Assembly (NCBI GenBank): GCA_903933475.1
Contig: CAIZKE010000130.1
Span: 1-16,689 of the forward strand
Direction of reading: 5' to 3'
Source of the DNA: an uncultured Alphaproteobacteria bacterium
Lineage (GTDB): Bacteria; Pseudomonadota; Alphaproteobacteria; Caulobacterales; Caulobacteraceae
DNA length: 16,689 nt
In this document: positions 1 to 7,767 of the stretch, one piece after another
Layout: every line of letters begins with the position of its first letter
How positions within the stretch are numbered: the stretch's first letter is position 1
Notes under the pieces: generated by a model
The model's input: only the letters and a program-made list of their open reading frames with translations
Database searches by the model: none
Told to the model about the DNA's origin: nothing
Translations under genes and position numbers: made by a program

Positions 1-239
1 CCGTCCCGGGGCCGGACCACGCCGGCCAGGAAGGTGTCGAAGGGAAAGGACGGGTCGCCGGACTTGTACAGGCGCAGGGCGTAGCTGCCGATGCTGCGCG
101 GCTCGCCCTCGCCCTCGTCGGCGACGGCGTTGACCCCCAGGATCGTATCCGATCCGTTCAGGACGATCCGGTTGAGATCGGCGGCCCCGGCGGGGGTGGC
201 GAGGGCCAGGGTGGCGGCGAGGACGGCGGCCTTGAGCAT
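1..239 (-). CDS. Secreted protein of unknown function, partial (C-terminus beyond window)
   Basis: Seen: an ATG at 237-239 (minus strand) is preceded by AGGAG about 9 bases upstream and opens a frame that stays open to the window edge, about 79 codons. Residues 1-20 form a typical signal peptide: a Lys at position 3, an Ala/Leu core and an AGA-A cleavage site. The mature part starts DLNRIVLNGSDTILG and is mixed polar with no motif I recognise. The ABC ATPase stop lies 19 bases upstream, so the two genes are very likely co-transcribed. Inference: an exported periplasmic or outer-membrane-associated protein, perhaps working with the transporter. I do not recognise the family. The start and signal peptide are well supported; the function is unknown. 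Confidence 0.7.
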   Translation of the reverse strand, partial: MLKAAVLAATLALATPAGAADLNRIVLNGSDTILGVNAVADEGEGEPRSIGSYALRLYKSGDPSFPFDTFLAGVVRPRD

Positions 240-258
240 CTGGGAGATCTCCTGGGGG

Positions 259-1209
259 TCAGCCGGCGCGATCCGCTGCGCCGTAGGTAAGGGCGACGAA
301 GACATCTTCGAGGCTGGGATCTTCGGTGGTGACATCGCGGACCGAGAGCCCCGCGGCGCGCACGGCGGCGAGGACCTGCTCGACGCTGGATTCGCCGGTC
401 CGGTAAGTCACCGCAAAGGCCCCGCCGGGACGCAGGCGGGTCTCGAAGCCGGGCAGGGACGGGGCGGCCTCGACCGGGACCTCCGGGGTCACCACCACAG
501 CCCGGGTATCAATCCGGCCCAGGAGGTCGGAGGTCGCCTCGCAGGCCACCACCTCGCCCCGGTTGATGATGGCGATCCGGTCGCAGAGTTCCTGCGCCTC
601 TTCCAGGTAGTGGGTGGTCAGGACGATGGTCACGCCCTTGCGGTTGAGCTCGACCACATAGCGCCAGAGCTGGCGCCGGAGCTCGACGTCGACCCCTGCG
701 GTGGGCTCGTCCAGGATCAGGACCGGCGGATTGTGGGTCATGGCCTTGGCCACCATCAGGCGGCGCTTCATGCCGCCGGACAGCTGGCGGACATAGGCCT
801 CGGCCTTGTCGGCCAGGCCGAGGGCGGTCAGCAGCTCCATGGAGCGGCGCTCCTTGGGGGGCACGCCATACATGCCGGCCTGGACCTCGAGGGATTCCCG
901 GGGCGTGAAGAAGGGGTCGGCGGCGATTTCCTGGGGCACCACGCCGATGGCCGCCCGGGCGTCGCGGGCGCGCTTGTCGATGTCCCGGCCCCAGATCTCC
1001 ACCGTGCCGGAGGTCTTGCGCACCAGGCCGGCGAGGATGTTGATGAAGGTCGACTTTCCCGCGCCGTTCGGACCCAGCAGGCCGAATATGGATCCACGGG
1101 GCACCAGGAGGTCGATGCCCTTGAGGGCCTGCATCTGGGGCGTGGTCTTGGTCGCCGCATAGGTCTTGACCACGTTACGCGCCTCGATGGCGTAGTCAGG
1201 CAGGCTCAT
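259..1209 (-). CDS. ABC transporter ATP-binding protein (CcmA/YadG/NodI-like)
   Basis: A 316-residue single nucleotide-binding domain that would power an ABC-2 type exporter at the inner membrane. Seen: Walker A GPNGAGKS at residues 46-53, Q-loop VPQE at 91-94, signature LSGGMKRR at 143-150, Walker B VLILDEP at 163-169, and the H-loop histidine at 200. About 90 C-terminal residues end in the SLEDVF segment usual for this subfamily. GGAGG lies about 6 bases before the ATG at 1209. Known of the family: such ATPases pair with a separate six-helix ABC-2 permease. Oddity: the gene directly downstream encodes a signal-peptide protein, not a permease, so the membrane partner lies beyond the left edge or elsewhere. 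The transported substrate is unknown. Confidence 0.93.
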   Translation of the reverse strand: MSLPDYAIEARNVVKTYAATKTTPQMQALKGIDLLVPRGSIFGLLGPNGAGKSTFINILAGLVRKTSGTVEIWGRDIDKRARDARAAIGVVPQEIAADPFFTPRESLEVQAGMYGVPPKERRSMELLTALGLADKAEAYVRQLSGGMKRRLMVAKAMTHNPPVLILDEPTAGVDVELRRQLWRYVVELNRKGVTIVLTTHYLEEAQELCDRIAIINRGEVVACEATSDLLGRIDTRAVVVTPEVPVEAAPSLPGFETRLRPGGAFAVTYRTGESSVEQVLAAVRAAGLSVRDVTTEDPSLEDVFVALTYGAADRAG

Positions 1210-1313
1210 GGCGACCTCCAGGGCTTCGGCGCATTGACGACGAAAGGCGGGCTCGCATACCTAGAGCCTGCCCGGGCTGCCGCCAAGCGTCCCCGGCAAG
1301 GGAGACCGCTTCC

Positions 1314-1553
1314 ATGGCCCGCAAGACCTTACCTTCCGTACCCCCCGCCGGGCCCCAGCCCGAGATCGTCAGGGTCCACGCCCACCGTGTGGCCTGCGAC
1401 GGGGTCGGCGGCGCCCTGGGGCATCCCCGCGTCTTTCTCGACCTGGGCGTCGACGGGACGGTGGACTGCCCCTATTGCGACCGCCGCTTTGTCCATGACA
1501 AGGGCCACGGCGACGGAGCGCCCGGTGTCTACGAGGTCTCCGGCGGCCACTGA
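1314..1553 (+). CDS. Small zinc-finger protein, zf-CHCC family
   Basis: A 79-residue protein. Seen: the CHCC zinc-finger pattern with C28, H37 (in GHP), C52 and C55 (CPYC). This matches the bacterial relatives of the mitochondrial complex I accessory subunit NDUFS6. The N-terminal 25 residues are basic and Pro-rich and look unstructured; a short Gly/His-rich tail follows the CPYC knuckle. A purine-rich AAGGGAG lies about 12 bases before the ATG, a rather long spacing. Transcribed divergently from the ABC ATPase across 104 bases; polA starts 51 bases downstream in the same direction and may share its transcript. Bacterial members are commonly annotated only as zinc-finger domain proteins; any link to complex I is inferred from the family. 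Confidence 0.85.
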   Translation: MARKTLPSVPPAGPQPEIVRVHAHRVACDGVGGALGHPRVFLDLGVDGTVDCPYCDRRFVHDKGHGDGAPGVYEVSGGH

Positions 1554-1604
1554 CCGTCCAACCGAGGATCGACCGCCCCCTCGCCGCCCTCTAGGATGGC
1601 GCCC

Positions 1605-4385
1605 ATGAGCGACACCCCCCTCCGCGTCTACCTGATCGACGGCTCCGGCTTTATCTTCCGGGCGTTCCACGCCCTGCCGCCCCTGACCCGAAAGTCCGAC
1701 GGCCTGCCGATCGGCGCGGTCTCCGGCTTCTGCAACATGCTGTGGAAGCTGCTGGTGGACATGAAGGCCCAGCCCGATGCCCCGACCCACCTGGCGGTGA
1801 TCTTCGACCATTCCGCGAAGACCTTCCGCAACGAGATCTATCCCGAGTACAAGGCCCACCGCCCACCGGCCCCCGAGGACCTGGTGCCCCAGTTCCCCCT
1901 GGTGCGGGAGGCGACCCGGGCCTTCGGCGTCCACGCCCTTGAGCAGCCGGGCTTCGAGGCCGACGACCTGATCGCCGCCTATGCCCGCCTGGTCCGCGAG
2001 GCGGGCGGCGAGGTGACCATCATCTCCTCCGACAAGGACCTGATGCAGCTGGTCGGCGAGCGCGTCACCATGCTCGACACCATGAAGAACCTCCGCATCG
2101 GGCCGGAACAGGTGGTCGAGAAGTTCGGCGTCCTTCCTGACAAGGTGGTGGAGGTCCAGGCCCTGTGCGGCGACCCGGTGGACAATGTCCCCGGCGCCCC
2201 GGGTATCGGGGTGAAGACCGCGGCCCTGCTGATCAACGAATACGGCGACCTGGAGACCCTGCTCGCCCGGGCCGGGGAAATCCGCCAGGAGAAGCGCCGC
2301 CAGATCCTCCTGGAGTTCGCCGACCAGATCCGCCTGTCCCGCCGGCTCGTCCAGCTGGACGACCAGGCGCCCCTGCCCTCGGCCCTCGAGGAACTGGCGG
2401 TGGCCGATCCCGATCCCGACGCCCTCGCCGCCTTCCTGCAGGAGATGGAGCTCAACACCCTGGGTCGGCGGGTGGCTGGGGCGCACCTGGCCGCCAAGGC
2501 CCAGGGTCCTGCAGACCAAACCGCCGCCGCTGAGCCCGTGGATGTGGCCGCCTACGCCTGCGTCCGGGACCTTGCGACCCTGGATGTCTGGATCGCCCGC
2601 GCCCAGGCGGCGGGGGTCATCGCCTTCGATACCGAGACCGACGCCCTGGGCTCGGCCACGGCCGGGCTGGTGGGGGTCTCCCTGGCGGTGGGTCCTGGCG
2701 AGGCCTGTTACATCCCCCTGGCCCACGAGGCCGAGCCGGGCCTGGCCCTCGACGCCCCGGAAGACCTGACCCAGATCCCCCTGGCGGCGGCGATCGACCG
2801 CCTGCGCCCCCTGCTGGAGGCCCCCTCGGTGCTGAAGGTGGCGCAGAACGCCAAGTACGACCTCGGCGTCCTGTCCCGCTACGGCATCCGCGTGGCGCCC
2901 ATCGAGGACACCATGCTGATCAGCTATGTCCTGGAGGGCGGGCTCCACGGGCACGGCATGGATGACCTGTCGCGCCTGCACCTGGGCCACAGCCCCATCC
3001 CCTTCAAGCAGGTGGCAGGGACGGGCAAGGCCCAGAAGAGCTTCCGCCACGTGGCGCTCGAGCCGGCGACCGCCTACGCCGCCGAGGATGCCGATGTGAC
3101 CCTCCGGCTCTACCGGGTCCTGCGCCCGCGGCTGTCCCGGGAGGGCCTCCTGACCGTGTATGAGACCCTGGAGCGTCCCTTGCCGCCGGTCCTGGCGGAC
3201 ATGGAGAACGCCGGGGTCCGGGTCGATCCCGACCGGCTGCGCAGGCTGTCCAACGATTTCTCCGTGCGGATGGGCGAGTTCGAGGTCGAGGCGCACCGCC
3301 TGGCGGGCCACCCCTTCAACCTGGGCAGCCCCAAGCAGGTGGGAGAGGTCCTCTACGGCCAGATGGGCCTGGAATCCCGCCGGACCACCGCCACCGGCGC
3401 CCAGGGCACGGACGCTTCGGTGCTTGAGGAACTGGCCGCCGAGGGGCACGCCCTGCCGAGGGTCCTGCTCGACTGGCGACAGCTGTCCAAGCTGAAGGGG
3501 ACCTATACCGACGCCCTGGTGGCGGCCATCGCGCCGGCCACGGGACGGGTGCACACCTCCTACGCCATGGCTTCGACCACCACGGGCCGGCTCTCTTCAA
3601 CGGACCCCAACCTGCAGAACATCCCCGTCCGGACCGAGGAGGGCCGCAAGATCCGCCAGGCCTTCGTGGCCGAGCCGGGCCAGGTGCTGATCAGCGCCGA
3701 CTACAGCCAGATCGAGCTGCGCCTCCTGGCCCATGTGGGCGACATCCCCCAGCTGAAGGCCGCCTTCGCCCAGGGCCTGGACATCCACGCCATGACCGCC
3801 TCCGAGGTCTTCGGGGTTCCTGTCGAGGGCATGCCCGCCGAGATCCGCCGGCGCGCCAAGGCGATCAACTTCGGTATCGTCTACGGAATTTCCGCCTTTG
3901 GCCTCGCCGCCCAGCTGTCGATCCCGAGGGAGGAGGCGGCCGACTATATCCGCACCTATTTCGAGCGCTTCCCCGGCATACGGGCCTACATGGACCAGGC
4001 CAAGGAGGCCGCCCGGCGGCAGGGCTATGTGACCACCCTGTTCGGGCGGCGCGTGCATATCCCCGCCGTCCAGGCCCGAAGCCAGGCTGAGCGGGCCTTT
4101 GGCGACCGGGCAGCGATCAACGCCCCCCTTCAGGGCGCCTCGGCGGACATCATCCGCCGGGCCATGATCCGCATGCCCGAAGCCCTCGCCGCCGCCGGCC
4201 TGAAGACCCGCATGCTGCTCCAGGTGCACGACGAACTCATTTTCGAGGCGCCCGAGGCCGAGGCCGCGGCGGCCTCGGAGGTCATCCGCCGGGTGATGTC
4301 GGCGGCGCCCCTGCCGGCGGTGGCCCTCAGCGTGCCGCTGGTGGTCGACGTGCGCGCCGCCGCCAACTGGGACGACGCGCACTGA
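1605..4385 (+). CDS. polA: DNA polymerase I
   Basis: A 926-residue family A polymerase for Okazaki fragment processing and repair synthesis; E. coli Pol I has 928. Seen (926-aa numbering): the 5' nuclease domain covers about residues 1-290, with LIDGSG, FEADDL and SSDKDL motifs and the helix-hairpin-helix segment GAPGIGVKTA. The 3'-5' proofreading domain is about 315-510, with D342/E344 in DTETD, D419 in QNAKYDLGVL, and Y491/D495 in YAAEDAD, so all catalytic acids are kept. In the polymerase domain, motif A is SADYSQIELR with D699, the O-helix is RRAKAINFGIVYG, and motif C is VHDE at 874-877. An in-frame ATG exists at 1596, but AGGA at 1593-1596 sits 8 bases before the ATG at 1605 and overlaps the earlier one, so 1605 is preferred. 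Nothing is truncated; the gene looks fully functional. Confidence 0.98.
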   Translation: MSDTPLRVYLIDGSGFIFRAFHALPPLTRKSDGLPIGAVSGFCNMLWKLLVDMKAQPDAPTHLAVIFDHSAKTFRNEIYPEYKAHRPPAPEDLVPQFPLVREATRAFGVHALEQPGFEADDLIAAYARLVREAGGEVTIISSDKDLMQLVGERVTMLDTMKNLRIGPEQVVEKFGVLPDKVVEVQALCGDPVDNVPGAPGIGVKTAALLINEYGDLETLLARAGEIRQEKRRQILLEFADQIRLSRRLVQLDDQAPLPSALEELAVADPDPDALAAFLQEMELNTLGRRVAGAHLAAKAQGPADQTAAAEPVDVAAYACVRDLATLDVWIARAQAAGVIAFDTETDALGSATAGLVGVSLAVGPGEACYIPLAHEAEPGLALDAPEDLTQIPLAAAIDRLRPLLEAPSVLKVAQNAKYDLGVLSRYGIRVAPIEDTMLISYVLEGGLHGHGMDDLSRLHLGHSPIPFKQVAGTGKAQKSFRHVALEPATAYAAEDADVTLRLYRVLRPRLSREGLLTVYETLERPLPPVLADMENAGVRVDPDRLRRLSNDFSVRMGEFEVEAHRLAGHPFNLGSPKQVGEVLYGQMGLESRRTTATGAQGTDASVLEELAAEGHALPRVLLDWRQLSKLKGTYTDALVAAIAPATGRVHTSYAMASTTTGRLSSTDPNLQNIPVRTEEGRKIRQAFVAEPGQVLISADYSQIELRLLAHVGDIPQLKAAFAQGLDIHAMTASEVFGVPVEGMPAEIRRRAKAINFGIVYGISAFGLAAQLSIPREEAADYIRTYFERFPGIRAYMDQAKEAARRQGYVTTLFGRRVHIPAVQARSQAERAFGDRAAINAPLQGASADIIRRAMIRMPEALAAAGLKTRMLLQVHDELIFEAPEAEAAAASEVIRRVMSAAPLPAVALSVPLVVDVRAAANWDDAH

Positions 4386-4388
4386 CGA

Positions 4389-4409
4389 CCGAAGGGATCA
4401 GCCCTTCGG
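4389..4409. terminator. Hairpin shared by the converging polA and amidohydrolase genes
   Basis: Seen: a perfect 8-bp inverted repeat CCGAAGGG / CCCTTCGG with a 5-base loop, four bases after the polA stop. The minus-strand stop codon (4398-4400) lies within the loop, so one arm encodes the last codons of the amidohydrolase. No T-tract follows on either strand. It is probably a bidirectional terminator or mRNA 3'-end stabiliser; the function is inferred from its position. Confidence 0.55.
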
Positions 4410-6116
4410 CGCCCGATAGACCGACTTGCCCGACTTGACCGTCTCCAGGACGCGGATGTCGCGGATGGCGTTCGCCTCCACCTTCAGGGGATTGCGGTCG
4501 AGGACGACCAGGTCCGCCGTCTTGCCCACTTCGAGCGAGCCCTTCGAGGCCTCTTCGAAATAGGTGTAGGCGCCGTTGAGGGTGATGGCCTTCAGGGCCT
4601 GATAGGGGGTCACCCGCTCATCCGGACCCAGGACCTTGCCCGACCGGGTGACGCGGTTGACCGCCGTCCAGACCAGGAACATCGGGTCCAGGGGGGTGAC
4701 GATGGCGTCGGTGTGGTTGGTGGCCGGGATCCCTGCCTTGGAGGCGCTGGCCAGGGGGCTGAGATAGGCCGCCCTCTGGGGCCCAAGATTGGCCAGGTGG
4801 ATGTCACCCCAGTAATAGACATGATTGGTGAAGAAGCTGGGCAGCATGCCAAGGGCCTTGTAGGCCGCCATCTGGTCCGGCCGCATGATCTGCGAGTGGA
4901 TGATGACCGTCCGGCGGTTGGGGTCGACCTTGCCGAGGGTCTTCTCGGCCTGGCGGTGGGCGGCGATCATCATGTCGATCGAGGCGTCGCCATTGCAGTG
5001 CGAATAGATCTGCACGCCGTTCTTGTAGGCCAGGGCGAACAGGCGGTTCATTTCATCCTGGGGGATGTTGGGGAAGCCCCGGCAGTCCGTCTTGCAGCCG
5101 GGAACCGGCGTCAGGTAGGGCTTGGTCAGATAGGCGGTCTTGCCCTGGGGGGAGCCGTCCGTGGCCAGTTTGATCCCGGCCCACTTCAGCCCGTTCTTCA
5201 TCTCGCCCCAGGCGAGCTTGCCCGTCCCCACCAGCTGGTCGGCGACGAGGTAGGCGGGCAGGGCCTCCACGTCGATCTTCAGGAGTCCCTTGTCGGCGGC
5301 CTCTTGGAGCAGGGGCATCTTGTCCGGCATGACCAGACCTTCGGCCGCGGTGGTGTAGCCGTTGGCGGCATAGTGTTCGACCGCCTGCCTGATCAGGTCG
5401 AGATCCTGCTCGCGGGGCCGCGGGGCCTGCACCTGGGGGATAAAGGGGTGCATGGCGGTTTCCTGGAACAGGCCCTCCGGCTCCCGGGAGCCTGCCTTGC
5501 GGATGATGGCGCCGCCCACCGGGTCCGCCGTCGCGGCGGTGATACCGGCCTTCCGCATCGCCGCCGAATTGGCGACCAGCATGTGCCCGGAGGTGTGAAC
5601 CAGGATCACCGGGTTGTCCGGGAAGGCGGCGTCCAGTTCCGCCGCCGTGGGATGGCGCTTCTCGGCCAGGAAGTCCTGGTCGTATCCCTGCCCCACGAGG
5701 AGGACGCCGGGGCCCGCCTTCAGGGAGTCCTTGAGCCGCTTCACCTCGCCCACGATGTCGGCGACCGAGCTGACGCCACCGACGGGCGGCGGGTTGAGGT
5801 TGGCCTGGACCAGGCTGTCCGCATAGTTGAGGAGGTGGCTGTGGGCGTCGATGAAGCCCGGCATCAGCACGCCGCCCTTGAGGTCGACCGTCCGGGCGCC
5901 GGGACCTGCGGCCTTGCGCGCCTCCGCCTGGGTGCCTGCGGCGACGATCTTGCCATCCTTCACCGCCAGGGCCTCGACATAGGCCGGGGCCTCGCCTGCC
6001 AGGGTCAGGATATCGCCGCCTGTGTAGACGGCCGCCGTCTCATCCGACGTGCGAGGCGCACAGCCTGCCGCCAGTGTCACTGCGGCCAGGACCGCGAGCC
6101 AGTTTCTGTTGCGCAT
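4398..6116 (-). CDS. Amidohydrolase, Amidohydro_3/YtcJ-like, predicted lipoprotein
   Basis: A 572-residue metal-dependent hydrolase acting on an unknown amide or cyclic C-N substrate. Seen: the N-terminus MRNRNWLAVLAAVTLAAGC is a lipoprotein signal with the lipid-modified Cys at 19, so the enzyme is likely anchored in the periplasm. The metal-binding HxH is H92/H94 in GFIDAHSH. The lysine-containing strand is GIKLATDGS (K316). H373 (SHCNGD), H407 (VIIHSQ) and D470 (NHTD) complete the expected active-site set. The composite beta domain closes at the C-terminus with KTADLVVLDRNP. Two upstream in-frame ATGs would give a longer protein, but only the start at 6116 places the signal peptide at the N-terminus; GGGGGA lies 6 bases before it. 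Known members hydrolyse exoenzyme or formamide-type substrates, but most are uncharacterised. Confidence 0.92.
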   Translation of the reverse strand: MRNRNWLAVLAAVTLAAGCAPRTSDETAAVYTGGDILTLAGEAPAYVEALAVKDGKIVAAGTQAEARKAAGPGARTVDLKGGVLMPGFIDAHSHLLNYADSLVQANLNPPPVGGVSSVADIVGEVKRLKDSLKAGPGVLLVGQGYDQDFLAEKRHPTAAELDAAFPDNPVILVHTSGHMLVANSAAMRKAGITAATADPVGGAIIRKAGSREPEGLFQETAMHPFIPQVQAPRPREQDLDLIRQAVEHYAANGYTTAAEGLVMPDKMPLLQEAADKGLLKIDVEALPAYLVADQLVGTGKLAWGEMKNGLKWAGIKLATDGSPQGKTAYLTKPYLTPVPGCKTDCRGFPNIPQDEMNRLFALAYKNGVQIYSHCNGDASIDMMIAAHRQAEKTLGKVDPNRRTVIIHSQIMRPDQMAAYKALGMLPSFFTNHVYYWGDIHLANLGPQRAAYLSPLASASKAGIPATNHTDAIVTPLDPMFLVWTAVNRVTRSGKVLGPDERVTPYQALKAITLNGAYTYFEEASKGSLEVGKTADLVVLDRNPLKVEANAIRDIRVLETVKSGKSVYRAPKG

Positions 6117-6190
6117 CCGAGGTCCCCCCATTGACCGAACCTTCACCATCACTACCGAGGGCCGCCGCCAAGGCAAGCATTCACTTCTCA

Positions 6191-6222
6191 GGTCCGGTTT
6201 GACAGGCGCGCGTCACCGGACC
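6191..6222. promoter_or_regulatory. Palindromic operator candidate over a TTGACA box
   Basis: Seen: GGTCCGGT, a 16-base spacer, then ACCGGACC, a perfect 8-bp inverted repeat. A further GAC/GTC pair inside it is offset by a two-base bulge. A TTGACA hexamer (6199-6204, plus strand) starts right after the left arm. The repeat lies in the 160-base region between the divergent amidohydrolase and PHP genes, 55 bases before the PHP start. Inference: either an operator whose regulator blocks the plus-strand promoter, or a leader hairpin. No clear -10 box is seen 16-18 bases downstream, so the promoter itself is uncertain. Confidence 0.4.
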
Positions 6223-6276
6223 ATCACGGAAACGGGTCAGACAGGGTCCTTCCTGCGCCCGGAACCGAGTTTGTCC

Positions 6277-7767
6277 ATGCCCAGCCCCACCTTCCGGATC
6301 CGACCCGGCCTCGTCTTCACCCTCGCCGCCGCTTCAGCCCTCGCCCTGGCGAGCGCCGCCCCCGCGCACGAGACTGGCGCGCCCCACGGCGGGCATGAAG
6401 ATGGCCGCGCCTGGCAGCCGGGCGACCACCACGTGCACTCCCAGTTCAGCGTGGACTGGAAGCCGTCGTCTGACCCGGCAAAAGCGCCCGAGCCCGTCGT
6501 CGGCGGCGACTCCAACAACACCATCCCCACCAATGCCCGCATGGCACAGAAGTACGGCCTGTCCTGGATGGCCGCCACCGACCACGGCGGCCCCAACCAC
6601 TCCCGGGTCAGCCGCGACCTGATCTATCCGGAGGTGCTGAAGGCCCGCCGGGAAGTCCCTGACCTCGCCCTCTTCTTGGGCCTCGAGCTGAACACCCCCG
6701 GCGCTGACCATTCCAGCATCATCGTGCCCAACACGCCGCAGGAGCGCGACGACCTGACGGACCTCGAGCGCCGCTTCGACAAGTTCGAGGCCTGGCCAGT
6801 CGACCCTGCCCGGGACCAGGAAAGCCGGATGGTCGAGGCCCTGACCTACATGAAGGCCCTGCCCCGTCCGCCCGTGGTAATTGCCCACCATCCCTCGCGC
6901 TCGGCCAAGGGGCTCGGCCAGTACGGCCAGACGGCGCCGGCCGAACTGCGGGACTGGAACGACGCAGCGCCCCGGGTCGCCATCGGCATGGAGGGCGCGC
7001 CCGGGCACCAGGCGGGCGCCCTGAACCCGGATGGCTCGCCGCGGACAAGTGAAGCCCGGGGTGCCTATCGCCAGCATCCCACCTATGGCGGCTTCGACCA
7101 GATGACCGCCCGGGTCGGCGGCTTCTGGGACTCCATGCTGGGCGAGGGCCGCCGCTGGTGGATCACGGCGACCTCGGACTCTCATCGGCACTACACCGAC
7201 GGCGGGATCGACTTCTGGCCGGGCGAATACGCCAAGACCTATGTCCTGGCGCGGAAGTCCCCGGACGACATTCTGGACGGCCTTCGCAGTGGCCGGGTCT
7301 TCGTGACCACCGGGGACCTTGTGTCGTCTGTCGACCTTGAGGTCCGCCCCGTGGCCCGGGGCGCAGCGGCGACAGGCATTGGCGGCGAGGTCACGGTGGC
7401 CCGCGGCCAGGACGTCCGCATCACCCTGCGCGTCCGGGATCCCGCCGGCGAGAACTTCGGCGGCCGCTCGCCCGAGGTGAAGCGCATCGACCTGATCCGG
7501 GGCGACCTGACAGGCCCAGCGCCCGGCCGCTCGGCGGACGCGAACCCCACCACCCGGGTGGAGCGCCGTTTCACCGGCGCCGACTGGGTACGGGAGGGCG
7601 AGGTCATCACCCTGACGACGACCCTGCGCAACGTCCAGGCCTCGGGCTACATCCGCCTGCGGGGAACCGGGACGGGCGACGCGGAGCCGGCGATGGACGT
7701 TCCGGGCGAGAACCCCTGGGACGACCTGTGGTTCTATGCCAACCCGGTGTTCATCAAGGTCCGGTGA
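6277..7767 (+). CDS. Secreted PHP-domain metallohydrolase
   Basis: A 496-residue protein with a signal peptide (residues 1-30, cleavage near APA-HE), so periplasmic or secreted. Seen: PHP-type metal motifs DHHVHSQFS (H51, H52, H54), ATDHGG (D102, H103), GLELN (E137), H145, IAHHPSR (H204, H205) and TSDSHRH (D301, H303). After about residue 345 comes a beta-rich C-terminal domain ending in DDLWFYANPVF. Known of the superfamily: PHP domains use two or three metals to cleave phosphoesters; this long secreted type is uncharacterised. The ATG at 6277 is chosen because it puts the signal peptide first. The upstream Shine-Dalgarno is weak (GAG, 7 bases away), and a TTG at 6271 is possible. Its stop overlaps the start of kynU, so it is in the same operon. 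Confidence 0.85.
   Translation: MPSPTFRIRPGLVFTLAAASALALASAAPAHETGAPHGGHEDGRAWQPGDHHVHSQFSVDWKPSSDPAKAPEPVVGGDSNNTIPTNARMAQKYGLSWMAATDHGGPNHSRVSRDLIYPEVLKARREVPDLALFLGLELNTPGADHSSIIVPNTPQERDDLTDLERRFDKFEAWPVDPARDQESRMVEALTYMKALPRPPVVIAHHPSRSAKGLGQYGQTAPAELRDWNDAAPRVAIGMEGAPGHQAGALNPDGSPRTSEARGAYRQHPTYGGFDQMTARVGGFWDSMLGEGRRWWITATSDSHRHYTDGGIDFWPGEYAKTYVLARKSPDDILDGLRSGRVFVTTGDLVSSVDLEVRPVARGAAATGIGGEVTVARGQDVRITLRVRDPAGENFGGRSPEVKRIDLIRGDLTGPAPGRSADANPTTRVERRFTGADWVREGEVITLTTTLRNVQASGYIRLRGTGTGDAEPAMDVPGENPWDDLWFYANPVFIKVR

Noticed and set aside
91..1608. Plus-strand open frame of 505 codons opposite the ABC ATPase
   Set aside because: It is antisense to a gene with all ABC motifs and runs through the zinc-finger gene in another frame; the translation has no recognisable domain.
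1329..3554. Long minus-strand open frame (741 codons) opposite polA
   Set aside because: It is a GC-rich antisense shadow: His/Gly/Gln/Arg-rich low-complexity translation, no motif, and the plus strand encodes an intact DNA polymerase I.
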